Positions 1-11,636 of a stretch of DNA of 64,000 nucleotides are shown here, piece by piece. The position numbers and the translations under genes were made by a program. This DNA is from Oleoguttula mirabilis. Lineage: Eukaryota > Ascomycota > Dothideomycetes > Mycosphaerellales > Teratosphaeriaceae. The stretch covers positions 1 to 64,000 of the forward strand of contig JAVFHQ010000027.1 in the NCBI GenBank assembly GCA_035135055.1. The letters run 5' to 3'. Each line of letters opens with the position of its first letter. Position 1 is the first letter of the stretch. Below the pieces are notes generated by a model that did not search any database, was not told the origin of the DNA, and worked only from the letters and a program-made list of their open reading frames with translations.

Positions 1-1
1 G

Positions 2-100
2 TTCTGTGATGGTGTTAGGAAAGAACGACCGGAAGTCGAGACCGAGGAGCAAACTTACGCGCCAGCAGGCCGAAATTCAGTCGAACTCGTCGAATGACTT
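2..100 (+). CDS. possible 3' end of an unidentified gene running in from the left
   Basis: Frame 2 of the plus strand stays open from the window edge to a TGA at 98-100 and ends in ...RNSVELVE. It would be convergent with ORC4. There is no recognisable domain and the stretch is only about 32 codons, so chance openness is quite possible. Nothing else is seen before position 293. Confidence 0.25.
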
Positions 101-292
101 CGATGATGGCTTCGATGTTCCAGTGGATTATGTAGTACAGATTTATGACTGCCGACCATCTGCCGAGCGCTAGAGGCTCGAAACAACTCCAGGCAAGGTA
201 GAGATATGCTTTGATATGCGAGATATTGTGTAATGTCTATGCTCACGAACCCAACACAACCCCACCTCTGTACATACACCGCTGAGATCCGG

Positions 293-2143
293 TCATATCT
301 CCCTACACCACCGCCCCCACTGCCCCAACTCCACCCCGCTCCACCCAATCTCCTCCAACCCAACATCCACCCTCCTACCCCCAACCCTCCCATCCTCCAT
401 CACCAACCCAACCTCCACCAAATCCTCCCAAGCATGCCTCGCAACGTCCTTCCCAGAGATCCTGGCGCCTGCGCCTTGCGCTAAGGACCCCGAGGCCGAA
501 GCCTGCAGTTTGGCTTTCGAGGCCAGGACTTTGTACTCTTCGTAGGCGAGTGCGAAGGAGATGAGCTCGGTGTTATGGATGGCGGTTTGCCGGGCTGCGC
601 AGATGAGGAGGGCGAGCTGGAGGGCGCTGAGGGAGGGTAGGAGGGTGAGTTTTGAGTCGGGTGGAGCGAGGGATGAGGTGCCGGTGATGCTGGTGACGAA
701 GTGTTCGAGCAGCGTCTCCGTGTCCATGGCTGCGTGGACAGGCAAGCTAGCGACTGGGAGGAGCATGCTGGACATGAAGTCTGGTAGGGACTTCGTGGTG
801 TAGTAGATGCGCCGCAGATGCTCCGTGATGCGCGAGAGCAGCGTGTCTACAATAACAATCCAGCGTCCGCCAGACTGCTCGTCAACTTGCAGCGCAGCCT
901 TGCACAGATCCTGAAATGCAGTGAAGCTCTTCGCCAAGCTGAGATGCACATAGCGATGGCTAAAGCGACTCTTCACTCTCTTCTCCAGACTCTCGGCAAC
1001 ATCTACCCTTGTCGTTAGGCCTAGAACCGCTATAGGCGCTTTGCGACTCTGCGCAATGTCAAACAGGTTGTACAACAGCGTCTGTCTCGGATGGCTGGCA
1101 AATAGATCGAACTCGTCCAAGATGAAGACGACGCTCTTCGTGACTTGGTCCAGCTGTTCCCTCCCTTGCTCTGTCGGATGCGAAAGTAGAGCGAGCAATG
1201 TCGAGAGCGTATCAGCGTAGTTCCGTGTCGTGCTATCATCCTCCTCGAGCTCCATCTCGCGACCTAGCTGCCGCCATATCTCGCGCAGAGCGATCTTGTC
1301 GTCTGTGTGTATGAAGCCATTCAGGCGGACAACGTGAAAGTCATCAGGATGCTCCACGGCTTGTTCGCGGAGGATCTGATTGACGAGTGCTGTTTTGCCG
1401 CTGCCTCTTGCGCCGATCAGGAGCATACTGTTGCTCTCGCCCGCCGTGATGGTCTGTGTCACCAGCTGCGAGACCTTGGCGTACTCGTCGTCGAGCTTCG
1501 CGAGTGGTATTGATCGTTGGCCCGTCAACTTCTCGAGAAGCACGGCCTGTATCTCGGCGAGCTCATCTGGCTTAAAGGCCTCTTTTGCGGACTTCTTCGC
1601 GGATGGCTGCTTGACCACAGATGAGCGCTGGGGCTTCGGTTTCCGCAGCGGCGTGGAGACTTCCTCGGCAGCCACTGGCACCTTCTCGCCATCGGTAGGC
1701 TTAGGGCCCGGGGATGTATTGGCGTGATCGGGATCGTGACCATTGGCTGTGCGCTTATCCTTGGGCACCTGGAACTGCTTGAAGAAGCCTGCAGGAGCTT
1801 TCGCAGCGGGCTTCTTGGCAGGCGAGATGAGGCTCCCAGCCTTCTGGTTGCGTAGTGGGTCCAACGGTGCTGTCTTCCTCGTCCTAGACACCACCCTCTT
1901 GACCGGAGACGAGTGTGCGCCATCGATATCGTCATATACATCCTTCTCCGGCCCTGCGCTTTTCTGCCGTGCAGCCAGTCGCTTTGCTTTCGCTTCGGCC
2001 CAGTCATCATGCGCGGATGTTCTCTCTTCATCTCTTGTGCCGTTCGCTGTTGTAGGCTTCGGTGGAACGGCGGTGGAGTGCTTCTTGGAGTAGGTGACGG
2101 GCGAGTCGAGCTTCCTGCGCTTCGTTGCGCGACCGGAGTCCAT
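293..2143 (-). CDS. ORC4: origin recognition complex subunit 4
   Basis: Single-exon gene for 616 aa, starting at the ATG at 2143 (the frame is open two codons further but without an ATG). ORC4 is an AAA+ subunit of the six-protein origin recognition complex that binds replication origins and loads the MCM helicase in the nucleus. Seen in the sequence: a basic, low-complexity N-terminal tail of about 200 residues with KRRK- and PAKK-type patches; Walker A GARGSGKT at about residues 244-251; Walker B VFILDEFDLF at about 338-348; and a C-terminal region consistent with the winged-helix part of Orc4. The N-terminal extension is typical of filamentous fungi compared with yeast Orc4 (529 aa). The family assignment rests on the P-loop context plus the overall pattern and is firm. 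Confidence 0.93.
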   Translation of the reverse strand: MDSGRATKRRKLDSPVTYSKKHSTAVPPKPTTANGTRDEERTSAHDDWAEAKAKRLAARQKSAGPEKDVYDDIDGAHSSPVKRVVSRTRKTAPLDPLRNQKAGSLISPAKKPAAKAPAGFFKQFQVPKDKRTANGHDPDHANTSPGPKPTDGEKVPVAAEEVSTPLRKPKPQRSSVVKQPSAKKSAKEAFKPDELAEIQAVLLEKLTGQRSIPLAKLDDEYAKVSQLVTQTITAGESNSMLLIGARGSGKTALVNQILREQAVEHPDDFHVVRLNGFIHTDDKIALREIWRQLGREMELEEDDSTTRNYADTLSTLLALLSHPTEQGREQLDQVTKSVVFILDEFDLFASHPRQTLLYNLFDIAQSRKAPIAVLGLTTRVDVAESLEKRVKSRFSHRYVHLSLAKSFTAFQDLCKAALQVDEQSGGRWIVIVDTLLSRITEHLRRIYYTTKSLPDFMSSMLLPVASLPVHAAMDTETLLEHFVTSITGTSSLAPPDSKLTLLPSLSALQLALLICAARQTAIHNTELISFALAYEEYKVLASKAKLQASASGSLAQGAGARISGKDVARHAWEDLVEVGLVMEDGRVGGRRVDVGLEEIGWSGVELGQWGRWCREI

Positions 2144-2731
2144 GGCCAAGATAGAGCGGAGGGACAGGTTTCGGCTGTCACACTATGTCGGCCTGCACTT
2201 GCAGTTTCGGAAAGCACAAGCGACGACGATACGTAGCGCTGTCAGTCAAGTATCATCGTCACTTCGGCTCTGGTTGGATGAGCAATCGCGTGTTTCCGAA
2301 TGGGGACGAAATTCAAACGCGAGACAAACGCGGGGCGCACGTGGCTGTGACTTTCACATGCAATACATACTTATAGAATACGCGCGATCGAAGGGCCGAA
2401 TACAGATGAAAGCCCATGCAACCAGCTTGTTGTACCAGATCACTACTGTTTGCAGCGTCGCACTATGTGGGTATCTCGTAATGTCGTGTTCATCCCTCCC
2501 AAACGCCAAATACATACATACCACTGACCAGCGAAACGGAACGTATTAACCAGTACTCCCATAGAAGGTAGAGGGGCGGAGTCCAGGAAGAGACTCTCTG
2601 TCATCATGCGCTGCAAAAATTGACCAATTCCATTGGCCAACCGACGCCGCCGCCTATGTATCCTGCCGCTTCCCGTACGTGCTGCCTGTAGGATATGTAC
2701 GTCGGATCAACAGCAAGCCGTGCTGCTGTAT
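2144..2731. other. intergenic, upstream of ORC4
   Basis: 588 nt between the ORC4 start and the 3' end of the first zinc-finger gene. It should hold the ORC4 promoter and the ZF1 3' UTR. No gene, repeat or RNA is seen. Confidence 0.5.
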
Positions 2732-4129
2732 CTAGGCCATCGGGTTGCCCAGCGTAGGTCTGTAGGTCTGTTTTCGGGCGGCCGCTCCTAGGTTGAGCGC
2801 CCCGAAGTAAGAGCTCAAACTTGACTGGTTGTGGCGGGAGGGCGAGGAAAAGTCGCTACGTGCTGGCGTACTCAGGTGAGCAGAGGACATGCTCATAGCT
2901 TGGCTGGTCTTGGTTCGCAAGGGGGTGGAAGCACATGACGATGCCGGTGTTGTGGGCCATGATAGCCAGTCGGCTCTTCCATTTCCACTGACGCGCGAGG
3001 AAAAGAATGACTCGCGTGTGGACACAGACGAAGAAGAGGCCGCGACAGATGCGTACGTCTCAGGCTGCTTACTGGAAGAGGATGTGGGTGTCGATTGCGG
3101 CCTCGTCCGCAGGCGTGGGTCGAGGCGACTCTCGTCGGATGAAGTGGACGCAGCGTGCAGTCGCGACGACGGCGCCGAGGTCGAAGAGGTCGGCGCCGTA
3201 GATCTCACCATCTGTGGCCGCCGCTTGTGTGGAGTTGATGGAGCTTGTGATGTGGGCGCATCAGCACTTTGCTCAGGAGTACCCTGCAGTTCAGGGTGGT
3301 CGCTGCGCATATGCCTATCCACATAGTCGGCTCGTGTGAAATCCTTGGCGCAGACGGCACAGAAGAAGATGTCGGGGGAATGCGTCTTCAGGTGGCGTAG
3401 CCGGTCCTTGGCGTACAGGAAGCGCTTCGGGCAATCCGGGTACGTGCATGCATACTTCTGCTCCTTCTTGGGGATATGGCTCCTTTCATGTTTCCTGCAC
3501 AGCTTTAGCAAAGGCGGCCGTGCTTGTGCAACCGACGCATGAAGCTTACTTCAGCTCGTTCAGGCTGTTGAAGTATCGACGACCGTGTTTAGCATGACTG
3601 CACGCCCACGGCTTGACGGGATGTGCAGGCCGCCTCTCTTGCGAGCTAGCGACAGCACCAGCACCATCATCTGGCCCAGTCACTTGAACCGCACGCGTAG
3701 ACGGAAAGCCTGCCTGCACATCGGGGTGATAGGCGCCTAGCCCTAAGCCGGAAGGTGGTGCTGAGCCTGGCGATACACTACCTCCGCCCTCATTGCCACC
3801 CTCCACATTCCTGAGTCCGCCGTTTGGTTGTACGTCGATGTGGTACGCTCCCCTCTCCTGCTCGAAAGTCTGGGCAGCTGGAGCTCCGATCAAGGAACGG
3901 TCATCGATTGCAACGATGTTGTCCTTTTGTGGTATACCGCTCTGTAGATTGTCAGTCGTTGGATCCTGACGTTTGACCGCAGGATGTATACCAAGTCTGG
4001 GCTGTATGGAGGATTGATACCCTCCGCCTCCCAGCGGCTACCCGCTTGAGCTAGCCCATCGTCACCCAGCTGCCCATGCTCTTTCTCCAAGTCCCGCAGA
4101 TTGACATATTGCTGGGGCGGCGAGGACAT
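2732..4129 (-). CDS. ZF1: C2H2 zinc-finger protein of the tandem array
   Basis: Three-exon model, 430 aa: exons 4129-3992, 3941-3550 and 3494-2732, with introns of 50 and 55 nt whose phases close. Three fingers lie in the middle of the protein. Finger 1 (CSHAKHGRRYF...KKHERSH) has His where the second Cys should be; finger 2 is CTYPDCPKRF...RHLKTH; finger 3 is CAVCAKDF...RHMRSDH. The second intron falls inside finger 1, phase 2. After the fingers come a Ser/Thr/Pro-rich tail with LDPRLR and TYASVA, motifs repeated in ZF3, its closest sibling. The role is presumably sequence-specific DNA binding in the nucleus; no target can be inferred. The start is uncertain: further exons may reach about 4454, where an ATG opens a short frame that ends at a GTACGT donor. 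Confidence 0.72.
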
Positions 4130-4454
4130 ACCGCCGCAAGGTGCGAGCCGGTCTACTGTAAGTCAATGGCTAGCTTGGGAGCAACGGCGTGTCCATGCGG
4201 CTTGGAGACCGGCGTGAGGCTTCTGAAGCTGCGCACACTGAGGATGAGGATGATGCTCCTGCACGCTGCTGGTGAGGTCTCGAGGTTGTCTCGGCCGTAT
4301 TTTGAGCTGTCGAAGGAAACACAGACAGGAAAGAACTCACTCACGCTCACCTACTGTTTCGTTCGGCTTAAGCATGGGAGGGAGGGCGGCCTCCAGAGTG
4401 ACGTACCACGCGAGTCTTGAGCATCGCCATGTACCATGCGGTGAAGCTTTCCAT

Positions 4455-5087
4455 TGCATACACCACCAGCAGTACAGGACGTGAAGAAGGGAGTAAGATG
4501 AAGTTGACTGCCTTACTGAGGTACGAAGGCGGACAAAGCACAACAGGTGGTGCGCACTTGTCGGACCAGCGCTTGGTGAGGCGTCGGGGCCGGAGCTCGC
4601 ATCTCAAATTGATTGGAGTCTTGGAGAGTCCCCCAGCTATCATAGGCGCTCCATTGACCAGCGCTAGCCTTCATCGATATGCGAGGCTTGGAAGGGTCAT
4701 CGTGGAGTCATGCACACCGTTATTATCCCTTCCTTCATGTACCGTCTTGTGCAAATTGCGGTTATATCGACTCGCAGTGTATAGATATATAGGTAGGCCA
4801 CAAGACCGCCGCTCTCATAAGAGTCGTACTGGAGCTATCTAGCCCCTCCGGTTGGAGATGGCACTGAGGAGAACGGATTGCACCCAATCTGCTTCAACGA
4901 GCTAACGCAAGAAAGAGTAAGAGCGATAGCCCAGTGTAAGGAGACGGGCGACCCTGATGAGACAAGCGTCAACGACCAAAAACCGAGGCATGCCATGTGC
5001 CGAACCTATGTGGTGGGTATCGTAAAGGGACAGCAACGCCGGAACGCCATTGACCATACTGTATCGCCCAACGTCGCCGAACGCTGT
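4455..5087. other. intergenic between ZF1 and ZF2
   Basis: Presumed ZF1 promoter and ZF2 3' UTR. No supported gene or repeat. Confidence 0.4.
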
Positions 5088-6802
5088 CTATGACTGGAAG
5101 GTCTGCGAGGAAGACGAGCGTGACATCGGCTGCGAGTCGCCTTCGCGGTGCACTCGTTCATGCCTGTCACGGTTGTCTTTGCGTGGGAAGCCTCGCTCGC
5201 TGTATGCGCACCCATCATATCTGCAGTAATGCCGAGCCACTTCGGGCAGCTGATCTGGGTGCAGCGAGCTCATGTGGCGATCGACCTCGCGCGGGAAACT
5301 AAACCGCCACGGACACCCGTCCACCCGGCAGGGTTTGGGTCGGCTGGCGATGTCAGCATGGTAACGCTGAATGTGCTTGCGCAGGTCGGTCATCGTCGGG
5401 TAGTGCTGCTTGCACAAATCGCAACGACATTGGTTCGAGGAATCAGTCGAGTCTCTTAGTTGCGCTCTGGTCCGCCACAAGAACTTCTGCCCCGACGAAT
5501 GCTGTGAAGCTGAAATGGGCGGTGCGATAGGAGGATCGGCCACCCACGCAGGGTAAGCAGTGATGGCGGTGGTACGGTCAAGCGCCGCTCGAGGCTGTCG
5601 ATTCCACATCGCAACGTTGGTAGGATTCTGAGACACTTGGCTACCGTAGAAGTCGGTAGGGATCGCTGTTGAGGCATACCGCTGTTGGCTGGAAGGCGTT
5701 CTGGGCTGGGTGGGTGATTGGTACGGGAATCCTTGATCGCCACGCTGTTGCGCTTGAGTGTAGCTCTCTGCAGTGAGTTGCGCGCTATGCGGCGGTGTCA
5801 TGTATGCGCACTGAGCTGGCCCATAGTGCTGTGCGATACCCGACGCTGGACTGGCAGTATGTGTTTGCGCTTGACGCGTCGAGTAGGACCTCTTGCCTAA
5901 TGCTTGGTAGGCTGCATGGGCATAGCTGTATGGCCCTTGTGTGGGCGACACGGACGGCTGCTGAGCGGCGGGCACACTCTTGGGATGTGCTACAGCCGAT
6001 TCTGTCGACACTGCTTGGTGGAGGCTTGGCCATTGCGCCGGTGCGAGGGACGGGTGCTCTGGTCGCGGTGCGGGAGGTGGCGTGCGCAATACCTGCGCAT
6101 ATGTTGCGGTAGCTTGATGCTGCTCTTGGTGTGGGTATGGCACCGGGTTGATATGCCATAGCGAGGTGTATGTCGGCATGGCAGCAGCCTGCGGCATACA
6201 GACACGGCACTGGTCGAGTCGAAGGTAAGATGTCGGACACTCGACGAGGTGCGGTGATAGTGGCTAACGTGAGTCAATGTCCGTCCATATTGAGATGTCA
6301 TTGAAAAGACTCACCCGTCTCATACAGCTATCATCATCCCCAAAATGAGACCCGAGCCCAAAGACAACATCCTCCACTCGCTGATGTTGGTTGGACCTAT
6401 CCATACCGACCATGGACATACCGACTCTAGGTCTTTCAGGTCTTCGTGTGCGGAAGGATGTGCAGGGTAACAACAGGTATGAGAGAAGACCGCCCAAACC
6501 CGCACTCGCGCCGCCAGGGAAGGAGACGGAGGCTCAAGAGTACAGGAGATCACTTACTTGGTGGCGATGTCAATGTCAACATCGATATAAGAGTCCACTG
6601 CGGGTGATATAGCCCTTCTCTCAAGGGCGGCCTCCGAGGCGAAGTCTTGGGCGATTTGCGGGCGTGCATTGCGGGTAGCACCTGACGCGCAACCTCGATA
6701 CAGCAGTCTGATCAGGGCGACAGTGACTCCAGGGCCACCATGAGGCCCGGAAAGTAGAACAGGGCGCGACGTTGGAAGCTGGTTTAGCGATACTGTTGAC
6801 AT
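5088..6802 (-). CDS. ZF2: C2H2 zinc-finger protein of the tandem array
   Basis: The main exon 6263-5088 carries three C-terminal fingers: CDLCKQHYPTM...RKHIQRYH, CRVDGCPWRF...RHMSSLH and CRYDGC...RHERVH. Before them is a Gln/Pro/Ser/Ala-rich region of about 250 residues with TYAQVL and SYAHAA motifs. Two upstream exons fit in phase: 6802-6558 (start ATG 6802, GTAAGT donor, 161-nt intron) and 6396-6315 (GTGAGT donor, 51-nt intron), giving about 500 aa. If these 5' exons are not real, the protein starts at ATG 6197 (369 aa). Unlike ZF1, 3, 6 and 7 there is no intron inside finger 1, and I see no [LIV]DPRL motif. It is a probable nuclear DNA-binding regulator with no known target. Confidence 0.65.
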
Positions 6803-7611
6803 GGAGAAGGAGTGCACTGTGTGCTCATGTTGATATGAGAACCCTTGAAGTCGCGGGCTGGTAAACACCAAAGATGACGGTTGTTTATCAGTGTCTACTT
6901 CCGTATACTATCGCCCTTATCCCCGCTAAAAGAATGGGAATGGGAATGGGACGGGGACGGGGACCCCTAGCAATCTGGCACCGCCAAATCTGGTGGCACG
7001 TGTCACGGGAGCTGTCATATTTGCCACCTCAAAGACACAAGCTCCGAGCTCCATGTGCCTGCCCGCTGACACCTTTACCAGCAGACCTCACCTCTTGCCA
7101 CTTGGTCAGCGCGTATTCCGCTGCACCCCGCCAGGGTACGGGCACGATGCGCCGCCGACGTTGGCTTTGCCTGGAAACCGAAGTGTGCCATCACTGACAC
7201 TGCCCCTCTGCCGAATCAGGCAACGACCCACTTGCACGATTTGTGTCACAGGCCTGTCAAATGCGTCAACGCCTGGACATATCGCCTCAGCCATTGGCTA
7301 GTGTTGATAATGCAGGTGGCAATCGCAAAGGAGACCACCGCAGCCTGAGGCCAAATCCGAACCGACTGCGAGCTATTGTGTTCGACTCTGCGACCACACC
7401 AGAGGACGTCTGGGCCCTCTCCAACATATAAACACGTGCCAAGCCACGCTCTTTAAGTTGGCACGACGAAGACAGCCAATAACTGGGTTCTCGCCGGTGC
7501 CCTGGCGAGTAGTTTTGGAATATCTATACGGGCCTGGCGTGGGCGGTACGGTCCTGTCCACAGCGGACACTGTACGACTTCTTCCACGCGTTCACCTCTC
7601 TAATCACGCCC
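6803..7611. other. intergenic upstream of ZF2, with a G-rich tract
   Basis: About 800 nt with no gene seen. At 6935-6961 the plus strand has five G-runs (three GGG then two GGGG) with 2-3 nt spacers, capable of forming a G-quadruplex. It lies upstream of the ZF2 start. Confidence 0.45.
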
Positions 7612-8757
7612 TCATTCTATCGGGGTTGAGCCTTGTAGCTCACTCGGTTCAACAGGCAGCTCTGTCCTGCCATGCTTCGCCGGCAGCTCTATCCTTTCAC
7701 GTTCCGTAGACAGCTCTATCCTTTCACGCTCGGCAGGCAACTCCCTAAGCTCATTTGAATCTCCAATCTCTGCACGCACGTACTGTGGGCCCGCAGCATC
7801 ACTGCCTTTGGTCCCATAGTATCCCGCATCGTCCGTGTATGCCTCACCGGCTTTTCCAGGAAGTGGCAAGGATGGCTCGCCCGGGATGGGTGTTCCTCGC
7901 TTCCTACGCCGCCGTCTGAGAAGTAGACATGCGCATGCAGCAACGCCCGCGATGACTACAGCGCATCCTAACCCTAAGATTATGCCTGCAATGGCGCTGC
8001 CGGAGAGGGCATCGGCTTGCAGTGTATTGGTATCGGATGCGATCGAGGTGGACGTCGGGGTGGTAGAGACTGAGGTAGAGACTGATGTTGTACTTTGTAT
8101 CGACGAGGTCGATGAAGATCGGGTCGACAGAGCGGCGGCGACCAGCGATGTGGCATCGAACGTGAACGTAGTCGCGCTCGGGTTGGCGGAAGAAAGCGAG
8201 GAGAACTCTGCTTGCAGGTCTGTGGAGCTTAGATTCGCGATAACGTTCGGCTGCGTCGCTAGGCAGATGTTTGTTTGACCTGCGAGTGTAGCGTTGCGTT
8301 AGTCGCTAAAATCATCACCACCTCACGTGCACCGCATGGCTGATCTTCGCAGGTCACTCACCTGTTCGTTGCGTGCAGCTCTCCGTATCCTCCAGACAGC
8401 ACCAACTGACGCCGCTGCCAACGCACTCAAACTGCGCCGAAGATGGACCGCCGTCTATGCCATCGCACTCCGAAGCAAAGTCTCGGCAGATGGGGTACGC
8501 GTCCCCGCTGCAGCAGTAGTACTTGTCTAACACTTCATCCTAACACAGGAGGTTAGAACCCACCTCAAGTCTCACATATGGGTTATACCCTTCAGTATGC
8601 TTACGTGGGCGCAGACATCGAGAGGTCCAAAACAGTCAAAGCCAAGACCAGTGCATGTACCAGTGTTGTTTCCGCTGGTGGTCGCAAAGAAGAATTCGTC
8701 GTAACCCGCGTGCGCTTTCTCTAGAGCGATGAGGAGGAGAAGGAGTGACGACGGCAT
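7612..8757 (-). CDS. single-pass membrane protein with Cys-rich ectodomain (TM1)
   Basis: Three exons, 8757-8605, 8539-8362 and 8279-7612 (introns 65 and 82 nt), giving 332 aa. Order along the protein: an N-terminal signal peptide (MPSSLLLLLIALEKAHA); a Cys-rich extracellular part with CC pairs (YYCCSGD, SWCCLED); a Ser/Thr-rich stalk; one membrane helix at about residues 209-234 followed by the stop-transfer cluster RRRRRK; and a cytosolic tail with three 9-residue repeats rich in Glu/Arg. This plan matches a common class of fungal cell-surface proteins with a Ser/Thr stalk and one TM helix, often proposed as wall sensors or adhesins. No enzyme domain is seen. A gene of the same plan lies at 23651-24703. 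It sits inside the zinc-finger array on the same strand; that it is regulated by its neighbours is only a speculation. Confidence 0.75.
7655..7735. repeat. 27-nt tandem repeat, three copies, coding
   Basis: Three imperfect 27-nt units (7655-7681, 7682-7708, 7709-7735) within the TM1 cytosolic tail. Each encodes nine residues of the type ERERIELPA. The unit length keeps the frame, so copy number could vary without breaking the gene. Confidence 0.8.
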
Positions 8758-9312
8758 GCTTTGAGATGGGCTCGAAGTGCGAAGGGGGAGTATGTTCCTT
8801 ACATTCAGCAAAGCCGGGTCCGTACAGCAGGTAAGGTAAGGTATCTGCTACTTTCTTTTGGGGTAGTAGGGCCACTGGAGATCGCCAAGTCTCAACTGGG
8901 GCCGAAGATCCAAGGATTCGTGCGGCTGAGCTGCCTGCGGTCCGTGTCGCTAATTTGGCCAGCGCTTACACAGCGCTCGCTTCACTGCCCCGCCGATCTA
9001 TCATTTTAAAGACCGAGCCTGCCAATCGGAACAGTGCACTGCAACACACACAGCAGTGGCACTCCTAGTCCTATGGGTATCTCGTGGTGTGGCATGTATC
9101 CCTCCTAGACGCCGCATACATGTCGTGGGCGAAATGCGAACACAACATCGCCGTTGTTCCTTCCAAGCGCTAGAAATGGTGTGCAGAACCTGTCCACTAT
9201 GTGTATAGATCGGTACTCTGTAAGTCGTGGTGTAAGATTGGTCTTGTAGGTATTACCGGTTTCGATGCAAATGAACCGCTGGTATAGGACTAGGAGTCGG
9301 AGGCAATGTATG
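8758..9312. other. intergenic between TM1 and ZF3
   Basis: 555 nt: TM1 promoter side and ZF3 3' UTR. No gene or repeat seen. Confidence 0.4.
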
Positions 9313-10349
9313 CTACCCCCTAGATCGTAGGGTGAGTGATGCTTCGCGTAGTCGTGGCCCATCTGTTGCGTGTGTAGAGGAGGTAGCTGCGGAAGGGGCA
9401 GACAAGCCAAACGACAACATCTTGTGTGGTTTGCGTGAAACGGACGTCTTAGACCCCGAGCTGTCTTCATCTGAGTAGTGGTGACGTTCACGCTTCGTGT
9501 TGCCGCGGGAAGACGAAGCGGTCGACTGCGGCGGGGAGTTGTATCCGGAGGGAGGAGGAAAAAGAGGAGCTCTGCTCGCCACACTCGCGTAAGTCGGCTG
9601 TCTGGACGACCCGGCCGAGGAAGACGGCGGTGTAAGGAGCGCCACCTGCGGTGTTAACCTCAGCCGCGGATCTAGATTTGGATCGTCCGCGAGGGCGGGG
9701 AGTGTCGGCGTGTGGAAAGAAGAGGACGCTGGGCTACGCGAAGGCTTGCTCGGGGTGGGCTGCTGCCGGTTCTGAGGCCTACGAGAGCCGGCAGAGGGAG
9801 TGCGTGGTACAGGCAAGAGCGTGGGCGCGGGTGTGGAAGGTGGCAGCGCTGTGTCGAGTCCATCAAAGTGCACGCCCGGATGCTTCTTATCCATATGCCT
9901 CTTCCGAGCGTCGGGGCGATTGTAATGTTTGGCGCAGATGGGGCAGTGAGAGCGGACTCCGCGATGCTTTTTGCTATTCATGTGTTTTTGAAGATAGCTG
10001 TCAAAAAGGAATCGTTCATCGCATAGTTGGCAAGCGAGTGGCAAATCTTCCTTAGGTATGTGGTATCTTTGGTGCTTCCTGCTACCGGTCAGCCGCATTC
10101 CTAAGACACGGATGAGGCGATCTCTTACCTTAACGCAGAGGATGTATCGAACCCTGGTATCGTGCACCCCTCATGACCGCAGAAGTACAGGCCGTCGCTC
10201 GGTCTCGTTTCAGGAACCGCTGTAGCTCCACATATTTGGACCTCTTCAACTCTCACATTGGTGGCGCGCGATGCTCTTTGCTGTGCGATGTAGAGACCCT
10301 GGTCTTCTGTCGGCAAATGCTGAGCAACTCCTTGCACGCCTGGTAGCAT
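9313..10349 (-). CDS. ZF3: C2H2 zinc-finger protein of the tandem array, possibly truncated at its N-terminus
   Basis: Exons 10349-10129 and 10078-9313 (50-nt intron) encode 328 aa from the first in-frame ATG. Fingers: CGHEGCTIPGF...KHQRYH (intact), CQLCDERF...KHMNSKKH and CPICAKHYNRP...RHMDKKH. The intron is inside finger 1, phase 2, as in ZF1, ZF6 and ZF7. The tail carries NLDPRLRL and QPTYASVA, nearly the same as ZF1, and both genes put the fingers before these motifs. Upstream the same frame continues through 10706, where there is an ATG, but it is broken by a TAG at 10536-10538. The longer frame would give about 446 codons, like its siblings. So this may be a pseudogene, a shortened gene, or a gene with an intron I could not place. 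Confidence 0.62.
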
Positions 10350-11636
10350 CTCTTGAGTCTGTGCATCGTGATCTATCGTCCCTTCCAAGTGCTGCCCTAC
10401 GAATGCTATCGGATCTCCAGGAGTATGTCGGGTGTCAGCCGAGGACTGGTCGTGAGGTTCTGCGCTTGGCTGATCGACCGTCTTGTCAGGACGCGCGTCA
10501 CTAATGTTATGGCCTCGGCCTCCATTATGTGATGTCTATGATCCATCAGTCTTGGACCGCGAAGTCTTGTTGGCTAGAGTGCTAACCACAGAGCTATCAT
10601 TGCTTGTGAGGTATTCCCTGGGCCAGGAATCGACCCAACCTTCGTCCGAATCCTCCGCGGCTTGCTTCCTCCTCTGTCGCTTCTCCTCTTTCTTCGAGGC
10701 TGCCATAGGGACACGCTCGCGCGCTTGCACACGGCCGAGGGAGTATGGGAGAAGAGCTACACCAGACGACGAGCGCCTGGTGGGGAGGCTCTTGAGCGAA
10801 ACGCACCAATGCGATAGTAATGCAAGCAGAGCCAATGAGTTCCGGGAAGCCGTCAACACATCCAACGCAGTGCTGAGAAGACATGGAAGATGTGCTGACC
10901 TACATGGTGCTCTTACCTTGCCCGCCCGCCCCAAACGAGGTAGGGTGCGGCCTCAATCTGTCCGGAAGGGACGTACCGAGCACTGGAGCCGCAGAGCGTT
11001 GAAGGTATAGAACATGGCAAGGTAATGTGACAGAGGACTCGGAAAGTCGTCGTCGGTGGTTTTGGCGATGCCACACGAGGTGGGTGATGCGCGTAAGAGG
11101 CAGAACAAAGAGACGCAAGGCTGCCCGCAAAAGCGGCCCTCGCCGGCCTGCGGTGACCACTGACCTCGCTGATCGTTCACCGGGACACCCTGTCTCTGAT
11201 CACTTTCAGGCGTCCCAAGCGCCGCAAAGGTGCACCAATCGTAGTAGGGAGATAGCCTCACTTCATGGTAGGATATTGGAAGGGTGTGGTAAATTTTGCG
11301 TCATCTGTTGTCTCCTCGCGTGGAAGTATCTTCGCTCCCTTCAGCAACCATACACACGCTCGGCCATGTGTGTCATCTCTACCTAAACGTCACCATGTAC
11401 CGTGGCCCATAGCGAAAGGGTCGAGACAAGGAACAAGAGATTACCACAGCCTTACATCATCCAAGCCTGCAGTGCGTGCTAGAAACATACGAATCTACCG
11501 ACCAAGACTTGACGGGTATCTATGCAAAAGATGGTACTCCGATACTCCTCGATGCCGGTACACCGCTTGATTGCGCGGTTGGTGCATGGCAGACAGGCGT
11601 CGACCATGGCTGCCGGCCGTGTTTGCATCGAAATGG
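10350..11636. other. region upstream of ZF3, including an interrupted coding-like frame
   Basis: From 10706 down to 10350 on the minus strand the ZF3 frame is open except for one TAG (10536-10538). It is Lys/Glu/Asp/Ser-rich (ATG 10706, then AASKKEEKRQRRKQ). From 10.7 to 11.6 kb I see no supported gene. Confidence 0.4.

Noticed and set aside
7967..7977. telomere-like CCTAACCCTAA stretch
   Set aside because: Only 11 nt and it lies inside the coding sequence of the TM1 membrane helix; not an interstitial telomere array.
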